A stretch of DNA of 35,238 bases, from positions 1 to 35,238 of the forward strand of contig CAMCDX010000007.1 of assembly GCA_945873695.1 (NCBI GenBank). The letters are read 5' to 3'. The notes under the pieces were generated by a model that was given only the letters and a program-made list of their open reading frames with translations, did no database searches and was not told the origin of the DNA. Every line of letters begins with the position of its first letter. The stretch's first letter is position 1. A program made the position numbers and the translations under genes. Source of the stretch: an uncultured Clostridia bacterium (GTDB lineage Bacteria; Bacillota; Clostridia; Oscillospirales; Oscillospiraceae). Of this stretch, positions 7,559-15,053 are shown in pieces.

Positions 7559-7700
7559 GGTCGTTCTCCTTCTTTCAATAGGTTGATCGGTAAAAGTTTC
7601 GCCGGCCGCTTGTGCCCCGAAGGTGGATTTCAAAGGCCGTGGGGTCTGGGGTGAAACCCCGATGGGGGCGGGCAAGGCCTGCCAAACTGTTTTGGGAATC
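7559..7700 (-). other. hisS 5' untranslated region after the T-box terminator
   Basis: These 142 bp lie between the T-box terminator and the hisS start. They contain the hisS ribosome binding site and a short GGGG/CCCC hairpin at about 7653-7665. I see no gene here. Confidence 0.6.
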
Positions 7701-7739
7701 AAAAAGAATGCTCCCGTCCCAAGGCTTTGGGACGAGAGC
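7701..7739 (-). terminator. Regulated terminator of the T-box leader
   Basis: A 13-bp stem with one mismatch (7739-7727 with 7722-7710) and a 4-nt loop are followed on the minus strand by ATTCTTTTT. It lies directly after the T-box sequence, as expected for the terminator that competes with the antiterminator. Confidence 0.88.
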
Positions 7740-7940
7740 GAAAACCGCTTCGTGGTGCCACCCAAATTCGGGGCGTGACGCCCCCTTTGGCCTCCTGGTA
7801 CGGGGAGGGTGCCGTGGGCGTTTCCGCCCCCGCTCCGCCGCTGTCCTTCGTCCAGGCCGACCAGGGCGCTCTCAGCGCCGCGTCCCTCTCTGTGGGTCGG
7901 GTATTGGAGTACTGCTGCGGCATCCATGCGGTAAAATCCA
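7701..7940 (-). ncRNA. T-box riboswitch leader of hisS-orf-aspS, specifier GAC
   Basis: The conserved T-box sequence GGGTGGCACCACG is on the minus strand at 7763-7751, followed by a long terminator stem. Stem I is readable. Its base is GCCGC (7921-7917) with GCGGC (7841-7837). The specifier loop has AGTA (7913-7910) opposite CGAAGGACA (7850-7842). The AGAGAG bulge and a GCTG-GAG distal region lie between. The codon just before the base stem is GAC (7845-7843) followed by A, which is Asp rather than His. Uncharged tRNA should favour the antiterminator and permit transcription into hisS. Confidence 0.9.
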
Positions 7941-7946
7941 AAATAG

Positions 7947-7975
7947 ATTCTATGCGCTTTTGCGCAAAATGTCAA
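7947..7975 (-). promoter_or_regulatory. Promoter of the T-box-hisS operon
   Basis: On the minus strand a perfect TTGACA -35 (7975-7970) and TAGAAT -10 (7952-7947) are separated by 17 bp. The -35 overlaps the stop codon of the MgsA-like gene. Transcription would start near 7940, just before the T-box stem I. Confidence 0.88.
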
Positions 7976-8385
7976 GCGATGGGCCGGCTGGAGGGATTCA
8001 CGATGCAGCGCCAGTCCAGGTCGCCCCGGGCCAGGCCCAGCACCAGCATCTCCGCCGTGGCGATGTTGCTGGCAAAGGGGATGTTGTTCTGGTCGCACAG
8101 GCGGGAGATATAAGAGATGTCGCCCGCCATGTTTTCGCTGCTGGGGTCGTTGAAGAACAGGACCATGTCAAACTCGTTATAGGCGATCCGGGCACCGATC
8201 TGCTGGCTGCCGCCGTGGGCGTAGGACAGGAAGCAATGGACCTTCAGGCCGGTGGCGTCGGCCACCATGTGGCCGGTAGCGTTGGTGGCGTAAATTTGAT
8301 GCTGGGACAGAATGCCGGCATAGGCCGTGCAGAACTGTACCATCAGGTCTTTTTTATTGTCGTGAGACATCAGAGCGATGTTCAT
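7972..8385 (-). CDS. Methylglyoxal synthase-like protein lacking catalytic residues
   Basis: A 137-residue protein with the MGS-like fold pattern: SHDNKK near the N-terminus (H8, D9, K12), YATNATG (32-38), FFNDP (77-81) and NIPFASNIATAEML (101-114). Methylglyoxal synthase converts dihydroxyacetone phosphate to methylglyoxal. Aligned from memory with E. coli MgsA, the general base in GGDQQ is Ser here (GGSQQ, S60), the PHDPD segment with the active-site His is NMAGD, and SGP of the phosphate loop is SYA. It may therefore be inactive or bind another ligand. The start at 8385 has an AAAGGAG ribosome binding site. It lies 16 bp after the MinD-like gene and is probably cotranscribed with it. Confidence 0.72.
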   Translation of the reverse strand: MNIALMSHDNKKDLMVQFCTAYAGILSQHQIYATNATGHMVADATGLKVHCFLSYAHGGSQQIGARIAYNEFDMVLFFNDPSSENMAGDISYISRLCDQNNIPFASNIATAEMLVLGLARGDLDWRCIVNPSSRPIA

Positions 8386-8401
8386 GGGGTCAGACTCCTT
8401 T

Positions 8402-9154
8402 CTATTTGATCCGCAGCAGGGGGACTCTGCCGCCCTGGATGCGTTTTGCGATGTTGCGGTACGCGGAAGAGCACAGCTGTCCTTCGGCCAACAGGATGGG
8501 GACGCCCCGGTTCAGGCACAGGGGGAGAGCGTCATCCTCCGGGACCACGCCCAGGAGGGGAAGCCCCGCTTTGTCGATGGCATCGTCGATGGTGGCGTGA
8601 AGCTGGCGGAGCATCTTCTTCCGCACCCGGTTCACCACCAGGTGCAGGGACCCAACGGGGAACCGCTCCAGTTCCATAACGGTATGCTGGGCGTCCCGCA
8701 GGGAAGAGGCATCGGCGGTAGTGACCACCACGCAGCGGTCGGCGCCGCAGGTGGCCAGCCGGAAGCCGGAGCCCAGGCCCGCCGGCGCGTCCAGCAGGCA
8801 GTAATCATATCGCTTTCGGACCTCGTGGAGCAGGTCGATCATCTGCCCCTCCGTCACCGGACGGCCCCGGCTGCGGGCGGGAGCTGTCAGCAGAAAGAGT
8901 CCGGGAAGCTTGGGGTGCTCCACCACGGCGGAGTCCAGAGAACACCGCCTCTGGGCCACGTCGGAGAAATCCATCAGCGCCCGGTCAGTAAGGCCCAGGG
9001 CCAGGTCCAGGTTCCGCAGGCCCACGTCGCAGTCCAGGCACAGCACCCGCTTCCCGGCCTGGGCCAGGGCGGCGCCGACGCCGGAGACAAAGGAGGTCTT
9101 GCCGGTTCCGCCCTTTCCGGAGACGACGGCGATACACTGACCTGAGGATTCCAT
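8402..9154 (-). CDS. MinD/ParA-family P-loop ATPase
   Basis: A 250-residue ATPase of the MinD/ParA/Mrp class. It has a deviant Walker A (SGKGGTGKT, signature Lys14 and P-loop Lys19), the switch I-type DCDVGLRNLD (41-50), which matches MinD better than ParA, and Walker B CLLDAPAG. MinD proteins recruit partners to the membrane to position division. The C-terminus (AYRNIAKRIQGGRVPLLRIK) could form a short basic amphipathic helix, but no clear MinD targeting sequence is seen. No minC or minE lies nearby. The ATG at 9154 has a strong AAAGGAGGT ribosome binding site and a promoter upstream. It pairs with the MgsA-like gene; mgsA beside minD is a neighbourhood familiar from Clostridia. Confidence 0.82.
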   Translation of the reverse strand: MESSGQCIAVVSGKGGTGKTSFVSGVGAALAQAGKRVLCLDCDVGLRNLDLALGLTDRALMDFSDVAQRRCSLDSAVVEHPKLPGLFLLTAPARSRGRPVTEGQMIDLLHEVRKRYDYCLLDAPAGLGSGFRLATCGADRCVVVTTADASSLRDAQHTVMELERFPVGSLHLVVNRVRKKMLRQLHATIDDAIDKAGLPLLGVVPEDDALPLCLNRGVPILLAEGQLCSSAYRNIAKRIQGGRVPLLRIK

Positions 9155-9201
9155 GGAAAGACCTCCTTTTAGTAAGTTTATGTGGGCAAGCCGACAATTC
9201 T

Positions 9202-9231
9202 ATTATAACGGATTCTTTTTGATTTTTGCAA
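9202..9231 (-). promoter_or_regulatory. Promoter of the minD-like/mgsA-like genes
   Basis: On the minus strand TTGCAA (9231-9226) is followed after 18 bp by a perfect TATAAT (9207-9202). It overlaps the 3' end of rsmG and is about 50 bases before the MinD-like start codon. Confidence 0.65.
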
Positions 9232-9898
9232 ATGGTCTGGGGTATTTTTTCGGCGATTCTTTGATTTTTTTTATAAAAATCAGCCGGTGGCGGACATCTG
9301 TGCCCGGGATGACGTAATCCTTTACCTCCGAGACCTGTCCACCCAGGGTCGAGATGGCCTTTTTGGCGGCTTCCAGCTCTGCGTCAGAGTCCACGGATTT
9401 CATGGACAGGAAGGTGCCGCCCACCTTCACAAGGGGCAGGCACAGCTCAGTGAGCATCTGGAGATTGGCAACTGCCCGGGAGGTGACGATGTCAAAGGAC
9501 TCCCGCCGGTGGGCCGCGAATTCCTCGGCCCGGGCGTGAACGCAGTCTACATCGGCCAGACCCAAGTCGCCGCAGACCTCTTTCAGAAAGTCGATGCGCT
9601 TATTCAGGGAATCCAGCAGGGTCAGGCGGATGGAGGGCTCCAGAATGCGCAGGGGCATGCCGGGGAAGCCGGCGCCGGTGCCCACGTCCACCACCGACTT
9701 GCCCCGCAGGTCCGTCAAGGTCAGGAGGGCGGCGCTGTCCAGAAAGTGGAGGGCGGCGATGTCGGCAGGTTCCGTGATAGCGGTCAGGTTCATGACCCTG
9801 TTTTTTTCAATCAGAAGTTCGGCATAGCGCATCAGAGCGGGGACGCCGTCAGTGGACAGCCCCAGGGTGGTGAGACCGTCTCGCAGGAGCTGTTCCAT
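9203..9898 (-). CDS. rsmG: 16S rRNA (guanine527-N7)-methyltransferase RsmG
   Basis: A 231-residue SAM-dependent methyltransferase (older name GidB) that modifies G527 of 16S rRNA. Diagnostic features are NLTAITEP (37-44), HFLDSAALL (51-59), the SAM-binding VVDVGTGAGFPGMPL (69-83), and TSRAVANLQMLTE. The last 20 or so residues are lysine-rich. Its ATG shares one base with the stop of mscL (TAATG), so translation is probably coupled. In many Firmicutes rsmG follows mnmG and precedes noc/parAB; here it lies on the far side of serS from parAB, with mnmG absent from the window. Confidence 0.95.
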   Translation of the reverse strand: MEQLLRDGLTTLGLSTDGVPALMRYAELLIEKNRVMNLTAITEPADIAALHFLDSAALLTLTDLRGKSVVDVGTGAGFPGMPLRILEPSIRLTLLDSLNKRIDFLKEVCGDLGLADVDCVHARAEEFAAHRRESFDIVTSRAVANLQMLTELCLPLVKVGGTFLSMKSVDSDAELEAAKKAISTLGGQVSEVKDYVIPGTDVRHRLIFIKKIKESPKKYPRPFAKIKKNPL

Positions 9899-10344
9899 TA
9901 TTTCTGTTCCTTCAGCAGGTCCCGGATCTCCGTCAGCAGCTTCTCCTCAGCGGAAGGCTCGGGAGGAGCGGGAGGCGCGGCGGGAGCCTCTTCCTTCTTG
10001 CGGTGCAGGCCGTTGATAAACTTGATGAGGCAGAATACGGCGAAGGCGATGATGAGGAAGTCCAGAATGGTGGCCAGGAAGGCGCCGTATCGGATGGCCA
10101 CCTCGGTGGCGGGGTCGATGGCGCCGTCAGCGCCGGCCACAGCGGCCTTCAGGACAATCTTCCAGTTGGAGAAGTCCACGCCGCCGGTGAGCATGGAGAC
10201 GGCGGGCATGATGACGTCATTCACCAGAGAAGTGGAGATCTTGCCGAAGGCGCCGCCGATGATGACGCCGACGGCCATGTCCATCACGTTGCCCCGGGCG
10301 ATAAATTGCTTGAATTCCGCGATAAAGCCGGTATCTTTTGCCAT
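9898..10344 (-). CDS. mscL: Large-conductance mechanosensitive channel
   Basis: A 148-residue MscL channel that opens under membrane tension to release solutes. The N-terminal [20 protein letters not shown] helix and first membrane segment (about 21-47, glycine/alanine-rich, [11 protein letters not shown]) are characteristic. The second membrane segment is at about 86-112. The cytoplasmic tail has a Pro/Ala-rich linker (119-133) and a terminal charged helix ([16 protein letters not shown]). The ATG at 10344 follows AGAAAGGA. It overlaps rsmG by one base. A 23-bp AT-rich dyad lies directly upstream and overlaps the stop of the SLH gene. Confidence 0.96.
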   Translation of the reverse strand: MAKDTGFIAEFKQFIARGNVMDMAVGVIIGGAFGKISTSLVNDVIMPAVSMLTGGVDFSNWKIVLKAAVAGADGAIDPATEVAIRYGAFLATILDFLIIAFAVFCLIKFINGLHRKKEEAPAAPPAPPEPSAEEKLLTEIRDLLKEQK

Positions 10345-10360
10345 AAAATCAATCCTTTCT

Positions 10361-10383
10361 GTATAATTTTATAAAAATATTAC
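10361..10383 (-). promoter_or_regulatory. 23-bp AT-rich dyad upstream of mscL
   Basis: On the minus strand this reads GTAATAT, 9 bases, ATTATAC, 16 bases before the mscL start. The TAA within the first half is the stop of the SLH gene. It matches in length and half-sites the motifs before aspS and dut. It may carry an operator or promoter. Confidence 0.45.
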
Positions 10384-11378
10384 AACTCGCTATTACATGC
10401 GCCAATGCGCAGAGCCGGGTCCAGCACCCGGGCCAGCATGACAGCGGCCTGGGCGCGGGTCAGGGAGGCGGTGCCCCGGAAGGAGCCCAGGGCGTCGGCG
10501 CCGTTGAGGATGCCTGCCCGGTACAGGGAACGGATGGCGGCGGTCTGCTGGTAGTCGTACCGCTTACCGGGCACGTCGGGGATGGCGGGGTCCTGATTCA
10601 GCACCGGCAGGTCGCCGCACACCGACCACAGCAGGGCGGCGAAGTCCTCCCGCCAGGCGGAGCCGTCAAAGTCCGGCGACTCCATGTGGGGGGTGGTGAG
10701 GAGGTCGATGTTCTCCCGGTAATCGAGGTAGTAGCTGGCGGGGAACCACCACTGGTCCCAGGCTCCCGCCTCCCTGGCGGCCTGACAGGACCACATGTAG
10801 CCGTTCAGGTGGCTGGCCAGCTCCCGCATGTCCGCCTCCTCCACGATCCATAGCCCTCCCCCAAGTTCAGGAAGGACCCAGCTGGCAGCTTCGTAATGGA
10901 AACCGCTGTCAGGGAAGCCTATCTCCACCCGCAGAGGAAAGGGCGGCGTGAAATCCTCCCGGAAGGAAACGCTGAGATAATGGCCGTCGAAAAACCAGCT
11001 GTTCCCTTCTACGTCCGACAGATTCCCCACCTGCTTGCCGTCGCCGTCGTAAAACCGGACGTAGTCGTCGGCATCGGCGGGGAGGGTGGGGAGGACCCCG
11101 TCACCGCCTTTTAAAATATGGTGGAGCCGGGCGGACAGCACTGTCAGTTGGGCGTAGGTCAGGGGAGCGTTGGGGGAGAAGGCGGTGTCCGACGTGCCGT
11201 TCAGAAGTCCTGCCTCGTAGCAGAGCTTCACGGCGTCATAGCACCAGCTGTCCTCCGCAACATCGGCGAATCCGGTGTACGCCCGGCTTTTCGGGACCTC
11301 TGTATCCCTTGCGCCGCAAGGGATACAGAGAATGGACAGGAATGCAGCCAACAGAAGGGCCGAAATCGTACGCTTCAT
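10380..11378 (-). CDS. Secreted SLH-domain protein
   Basis: A 332-residue exported protein. Residues 1 to about 24 form a signal peptide (MKRTISALLLAAFLSILCIP). One S-layer homology repeat follows directly (FADVAEDSWCYDAVKLCYEAGLLNG), and a second, divergent one ends the protein (IRSLYRAGILNG, then SLTRAQAAVMLARVL). The intervening 200 residues are rich in Trp, Asp and Tyr and belong to no family I recognise. SLH repeats usually anchor proteins to secondary cell-wall polymers. The ATG at 11378 with AAAGGAG is preferred over a longer reading without a signal peptide. It lies 53 bp after serS and before mscL. Confidence 0.85.
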   Translation of the reverse strand: MKRTISALLLAAFLSILCIPCGARDTEVPKSRAYTGFADVAEDSWCYDAVKLCYEAGLLNGTSDTAFSPNAPLTYAQLTVLSARLHHILKGGDGVLPTLPADADDYVRFYDGDGKQVGNLSDVEGNSWFFDGHYLSVSFREDFTPPFPLRVEIGFPDSGFHYEAASWVLPELGGGLWIVEEADMRELASHLNGYMWSCQAAREAGAWDQWWFPASYYLDYRENIDLLTTPHMESPDFDGSAWREDFAALLWSVCGDLPVLNQDPAIPDVPGKRYDYQQTAAIRSLYRAGILNGADALGSFRGTASLTRAQAAVMLARVLDPALRIGACNSEL

Positions 11379-11431
11379 CGCTCCGCTCCTTTCTATCCGC
11401 TGGAAACGGGCCCGGAATCTGGAAAGTTTCC

Positions 11432-12736
11432 TTACTTCTTCGGCACCAGCTTGTCCTTCCCGCCCATGTAGGGCCGCAGGACTTCGGGGATGACGACGGT
11501 GCCGTCGGCCTGGAGGTTGTTTTCCAGGAAGGCGATCAGCATCCGGGGAGGCGCCACGCAGGTGTTGTTCAGGGTATGGCAAAGCTGCATCTTGCCGTTC
11601 TCGTCCTTGTAGCGGATGCGGAGTCGGCGGGCCTGGGCGTCGCCCAGGTTGGAGCAGGAGCAGACCTCAAAGTACTTTTGCTGGCGGGGAGACCAGGCCT
11701 CGATGTCACAGGATTTCACCTTCAGGTCCGCCAGATCTCCGGAGCAGCACTCCAGCTGCCGGACGGGGATGTCCAGGGAGCGGAACAGCTCTACGGAGTA
11801 ACGCCACAGCTTCTCATACCAGTCCTTGGACTCCTCAGGCTTGCAGACCACGATCATCTCCTGCTTTTCGAACTGGTGGATGCGGTACACGCCCCGCTCC
11901 TCGATGCCGTGAGCGCCCTTTTCCTTGCGGAAGCAGGGAGAGTAGGAGGTCAGGGTCTGAGGCAACTTTTCCACGGGGATGATCTGATCAATGAAGCGGC
12001 CGATCATGGAGTGCTCGGAAGTGCCGATCAGGTACAGGTCCTCGCCCTCGATCTTGTACATCATGCCGTCCATATCGGTCTGGCTCATGACGCCCTCCAC
12101 CACGTTGCCGTGGATCATAAAGGGGGGAATGCAGTAGGTGAAGCCCTTACCGATCATAAAGTCCCGGCCGTAGGCCAGCACAGCCTCATGGAGACGGGCG
12201 ATGTCGCCCAGCAGGTAGTAGAAGCCGTTGCCGGAGACCCGGCCGGCGGCATCCAGGTCGATGCCGTCAAAGCTCTCCATGATCTCAGTGTGGTAAGGGA
12301 TGGGGAAGTCAGGAGTGACCGCCTCACCGAACCGCTCCACCTCCACGTTGCAGGAATCGTCAGGGCCCAGAGGCACGGAGTCGTCGATGATCTGGGGGAT
12401 CACCAGCAGCCGCTTGTGGAGCTCGTTTTCCAGTTCCGCTTCCAGCTTCTCCAGCTCCGCCAGCCGGTCCGCCTGTTCCTTCACCTGGGCCTTCACAGCC
12501 TCAGCCTCTGCCAGCTTGGAGGGGTCCTTCTTGGCCTGGCCCATCAGCACGCCGATCTGCTTGGACAGCTGATTACGGTTGGAGCGGAGCTGGTCGGCCT
12601 CCACGATGGCGGCACGGCGCTTGGCGTCCAGGTCGATGACCTCATCTACCAGGGGCAGCTTGGCGTCCTGGAACTTTTTCTTGATGTTTTCCTTGACAAT
12701 GTCGGGATTTTCCCGAATAAATTTGATATCCAGCAT
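11432..12736 (-). CDS. serS: Serine-tRNA ligase
   Basis: A 434-residue class II SerRS with the N-terminal tRNA-binding helical arm (about 30-110, heptad-like Lys/Glu/Leu-rich) and a catalytic domain containing TSEHSM, motif 2 (FRKEKGAHGIEERGVYRIHQF, from about residue 268) and EVCSCSNLGDAQARRLRIRY. Motif 3 is atypical: NNTCVAPPR (390-398), where most bacterial enzymes have NGSGLAVGR. The overall C-terminal part recalls eukaryotic cytosolic SerRS. The start at 12736 has an AAAAGGAG ribosome binding site. A parS site lies about 35 bp upstream. No T-box is visible here, unlike at hisS. Confidence 0.95.
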   Translation of the reverse strand: MLDIKFIRENPDIVKENIKKKFQDAKLPLVDEVIDLDAKRRAAIVEADQLRSNRNQLSKQIGVLMGQAKKDPSKLAEAEAVKAQVKEQADRLAELEKLEAELENELHKRLLVIPQIIDDSVPLGPDDSCNVEVERFGEAVTPDFPIPYHTEIMESFDGIDLDAAGRVSGNGFYYLLGDIARLHEAVLAYGRDFMIGKGFTYCIPPFMIHGNVVEGVMSQTDMDGMMYKIEGEDLYLIGTSEHSMIGRFIDQIIPVEKLPQTLTSYSPCFRKEKGAHGIEERGVYRIHQFEKQEMIVVCKPEESKDWYEKLWRYSVELFRSLDIPVRQLECCSGDLADLKVKSCDIEAWSPRQQKYFEVCSCSNLGDAQARRLRIRYKDENGKMQLCHTLNNTCVAPPRMLIAFLENNLQADGTVVIPEVLRPYMGGKDKLVPKK

Positions 12737-12771
12737 GGTTTTCTTCTCCTTTTATCGTAAAACGAATTGCA

Positions 12772-12787
12772 TGTTTCACGTGAAACA
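12772..12787. promoter_or_regulatory. parS: parS site between serS and the coiled-coil gene
   Basis: The sequence TGTTTCACGTGAAACA is a perfect 16-bp palindrome and matches the bacterial chromosomal parS consensus, the nucleation site for ParB sliding clamps. It lies 1.4 kb downstream of parB in the intergenic space before serS. Confidence 0.93.
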
Positions 12788-12794
12788 TGGGGAT

Positions 12795-13316
12795 TTACTT
12801 GTTCAGCACAGCCTCCTTCAGCTGCTGGTAGCGCTGGGAGGGAGAGGTGACGCCGTCAATGCCGTCCTTTGACAGCAGACCCACCAGACCGTCGTCCTCC
12901 ATACGCTGCATGGTCTGGCGGCAGGCGTCATAGTCGGCGGCGGCGTACTGCTGCTGCAGGATGTACAGGGCGGTCATGGCCTCGGTGTTCTTGCTGGCGG
13001 CCTCGGTCTCGTTCTTCGCCTCCGACAGCTGCTTTTCCAGGTCTTCCGCCTGGCCTTTCAGCTGAGAGAGCTCCTCCTGGAGCTGGATGATCTTGTCCTG
13101 GGTATCCTGAATCTCCTGCATGGCGGACACGGAGTTCTGGAGCTGGCCCAATGCCTCGGTATTGCTGCGCTGGTGCATAAAAAAGGACAGGGCCATCAGC
13201 AAAAACGCGGCAATAAAGAGGATCATGATATAGACAACGACGGGCTTTTTGCCGGAGGGGGCCTTCTGCACCGGGGTTTCTTCCGCCTCGCCGCTGCTTC
13301 GCTTCTCTAATTTCAT
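12795..13316 (-). CDS. Membrane-anchored coiled-coil protein downstream of parB
   Basis: A 173-residue protein with a short basic, Lys/Glu-rich cytoplasmic N-terminus, one membrane segment at about residues 25-47, a coiled coil (about 55-115, Gln/Leu/Glu-rich heptads), and a small C-terminal helical region containing YAAADYDACRQTMQRMEDDG. The family is not recognised. The start at 13316 has GAAAGGAA. It begins 25 bp after parB and lies between parB and a parS site, so it should be cotranscribed with parAB. This position makes a role in segregation or in attaching the origin region to the envelope conceivable, but nothing in the sequence proves it. Confidence 0.8.
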   Translation of the reverse strand: MKLEKRSSGEAEETPVQKAPSGKKPVVVYIMILFIAAFLLMALSFFMHQRSNTEALGQLQNSVSAMQEIQDTQDKIIQLQEELSQLKGQAEDLEKQLSEAKNETEAASKNTEAMTALYILQQQYAAADYDACRQTMQRMEDDGLVGLLSKDGIDGVTSPSQRYQQLKEAVLNK

Positions 13317-13341
13317 AGGTATACAGTTCCTTTCAAAGGAT

Positions 13342-14217
13342 TTAAGAGTTTTTCTTCATCCGCAAGAGGGCCAGGGCCTCCAGGAGGTCATTCAAATCGT
13401 CCAGGCCGTAGTATTCCAGCTCAATGCGGCCCTTTTTCCGGCCGGTAACGATGCGGACGCCCCGGCCCAGCTTGCTGGAGAGCTCCTTCTGCGCCTCGGC
13501 GGTGTAGTCCACACCGGCGGAAGGGGCTTTTTTCGGCGCTTTCTTTTCAGCGGCCAGCTTTTTCGCCAGGGCCTCCGTCTGCCGGACAGACAAGCCGCCG
13601 GCCACCACGGCGTTGGCGGCGTTTTCCTGGACGGCGGGGGAGAGGGGCAGCAGCGCCCGGGCGTGGCCTGCGGAGAGCTTGCCCTCCTCCACCAGTTTTC
13701 GCACCGGCGGCGTCAGACCCAGCAGCCGCAAGGCGTTGGTGACGGCGCTGCGGGATTTGCCCACCCGCTGGGCAGCCTCCTCCTGGGTCATATGATAGTT
13801 GTCAATGAGGGCCTGGAAGCCGGCGGCCTCCTCCATGGGGTTCAGGTCCTCCCGCTGGAGGTTTTCGATCATGGCCAGCTCGGCGGCCTTCCGGTCATCG
13901 GCTTCCATGACGATGGCGGGAACCTCCTGGAGCCCTGCCAGCCGGGCGGCCCGCCAACGGCGCTCACCGGCGATGATCTGGTAATAGCCGGAGGCCAGTT
14001 TCCGCACCGTCAGGGGCTGGATAATGCCGTGCTCCCGGATGGACTCCGCTAGTTCCGCCAGTGAAGCCTCGTCAAAATACTTCCTGGGCTGGGAAGAACA
14101 GCTTTCCACCTGGGAGATGGGCAGCATGAGACTGCCGGAGGTCTCCGCTTTCAACACGTCGTCGCCCAGCAGAGCGCCGAGTCCCCGGCCCAGGCCGGAG
14201 GGCTTTTTGGATGCCAT
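13342..14217 (-). CDS. parB: Chromosome partitioning protein ParB (Spo0J)
   Basis: A 291-residue ParB CTPase clamp that loads at parS and organises the origin region. The N-terminus has the ParA-stimulating pattern LGRGLGALLG (9-18). The CTP-binding boxes are GERRWRAAR (84-92) and ENLQREDLNPMEEA (118-131). A helix-turn-helix follows (MTQEEAAQRVGKSRSAVTN, 143-161). A Lys/Ala-rich linker leads to the C-terminal dimerisation domain. The ATG at 14217 has an AAAGGAG site. It lies 22 bp after parA. Three parS-like palindromes lie within 1.4 kb on either side. Confidence 0.97.
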   Translation of the reverse strand: MASKKPSGLGRGLGALLGDDVLKAETSGSLMLPISQVESCSSQPRKYFDEASLAELAESIREHGIIQPLTVRKLASGYYQIIAGERRWRAARLAGLQEVPAIVMEADDRKAAELAMIENLQREDLNPMEEAAGFQALIDNYHMTQEEAAQRVGKSRSAVTNALRLLGLTPPVRKLVEEGKLSAGHARALLPLSPAVQENAANAVVAGGLSVRQTEALAKKLAAEKKAPKKAPSAGVDYTAEAQKELSSKLGRGVRIVTGRKKGRIELEYYGLDDLNDLLEALALLRMKKNS

Positions 14218-14239
14218 GACAAATTCTCCTTTCGAAGGG

Positions 14240-14998
14240 TCATCCCTGCTGCTTCTTCAAAAACTCAGCAGCCAGGGCGGTATAGGCCTCGGCGCCCCGG
14301 GAGGAGCGGTCGTAGGCAGTGATGGGCTTTCCGTGGCTGGGGGCCTCGGAAAGCCGGACATTGCGGGGAATGACAGTAGCGTAGACCTTGCCGGGGAAGT
14401 AGTGTTTCACTTCCTCCGCTACCTGCAGGGCCAGGTTGGTCCGGCCATCAAACATGGTCAGCAGAACGCCCTCCAGCTCCAGCCGGGGATTCAGTGACCG
14501 GCGGACGATGCGGACGGTGTTCATCAGGTCGGAAAGGCCTTCCAGGGCAAAGTACTCGCCCTGCACCGGCACCAGAATGGCGTCGGCGGCGCAAAGGGCG
14601 TTGAGAGTCAGCAGCTCCAGGGAAGGGGGGCAGTCGATAAAGACAAAGTCATAATCCGCTTTTACTTGCTCCAGCGCCTCCTTCAGCAGGAACTCCCGCC
14701 GCTCCATACCGATTAGCTCGATGCCCGCTCCGGCCAAGGCCTTGTTGGAGGGCAGCACGTCGCCAAATTTGGTATGTACTAGGGCGTCCCGGGTGGGGAT
14801 GTCCCGGATCAAGACGTCGTAAACGCCCTTGGAGACGGTTTTGTCCACGCCCATGCCGGAGGTGGAGTTGGCTTGGGGATCGAAGTCGCACAGCAGTACC
14901 CGCTGTCCGGCCTCGTGCAGGGCGGCGGCCAGGTTGACGCAGGTGGTGGTCTTGCCCACGCCGCCCTTTTGGTTCACGATCGCGATGGTTTTTGCCAC
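14240..14998 (-). CDS. parA: Chromosome partitioning ATPase ParA (Soj)
   Basis: A 252-residue ParA/Soj ATPase. It has the deviant Walker A NQKGGVGKTTT (9-19, with Lys11 and Lys16), the DFDPQANSTSGMG signature, and Walker B FIDCPPS. With ParB it drives segregation of the origin and, in Firmicutes, modulates DnaA. The start codon is GTG at 14998, with AGGTG seven bases upstream; no ATG in frame gives the conserved N-terminus. A promoter with TATAAT lies at 15054-15082 and a parS-like site just upstream of it, so ParB spreading could repress this operon. Confidence 0.96.
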   Translation of the reverse strand: MAKTIAIVNQKGGVGKTTTCVNLAAALHEAGQRVLLCDFDPQANSTSGMGVDKTVSKGVYDVLIRDIPTRDALVHTKFGDVLPSNKALAGAGIELIGMERREFLLKEALEQVKADYDFVFIDCPPSLELLTLNALCAADAILVPVQGEYFALEGLSDLMNTVRIVRRSLNPRLELEGVLLTMFDGRTNLALQVAEEVKHYFPGKVYATVIPRNVRLSEAPSHGKPITAYDRSSRGAEAYTALAAEFLKKQQG

Positions 14999-15053
14999 AG
15001 AGGCACCTACTTTCCAAAATCCACAGGAGTTTGCGTATGTTTACACATGGCAT

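Noticed and set aside
7559-8098. N-terminal extension of HisRS through the leader
   Set aside because: The extra residues translate the T-box RNA and its terminator; conserved HisRS sequence begins at 7558.
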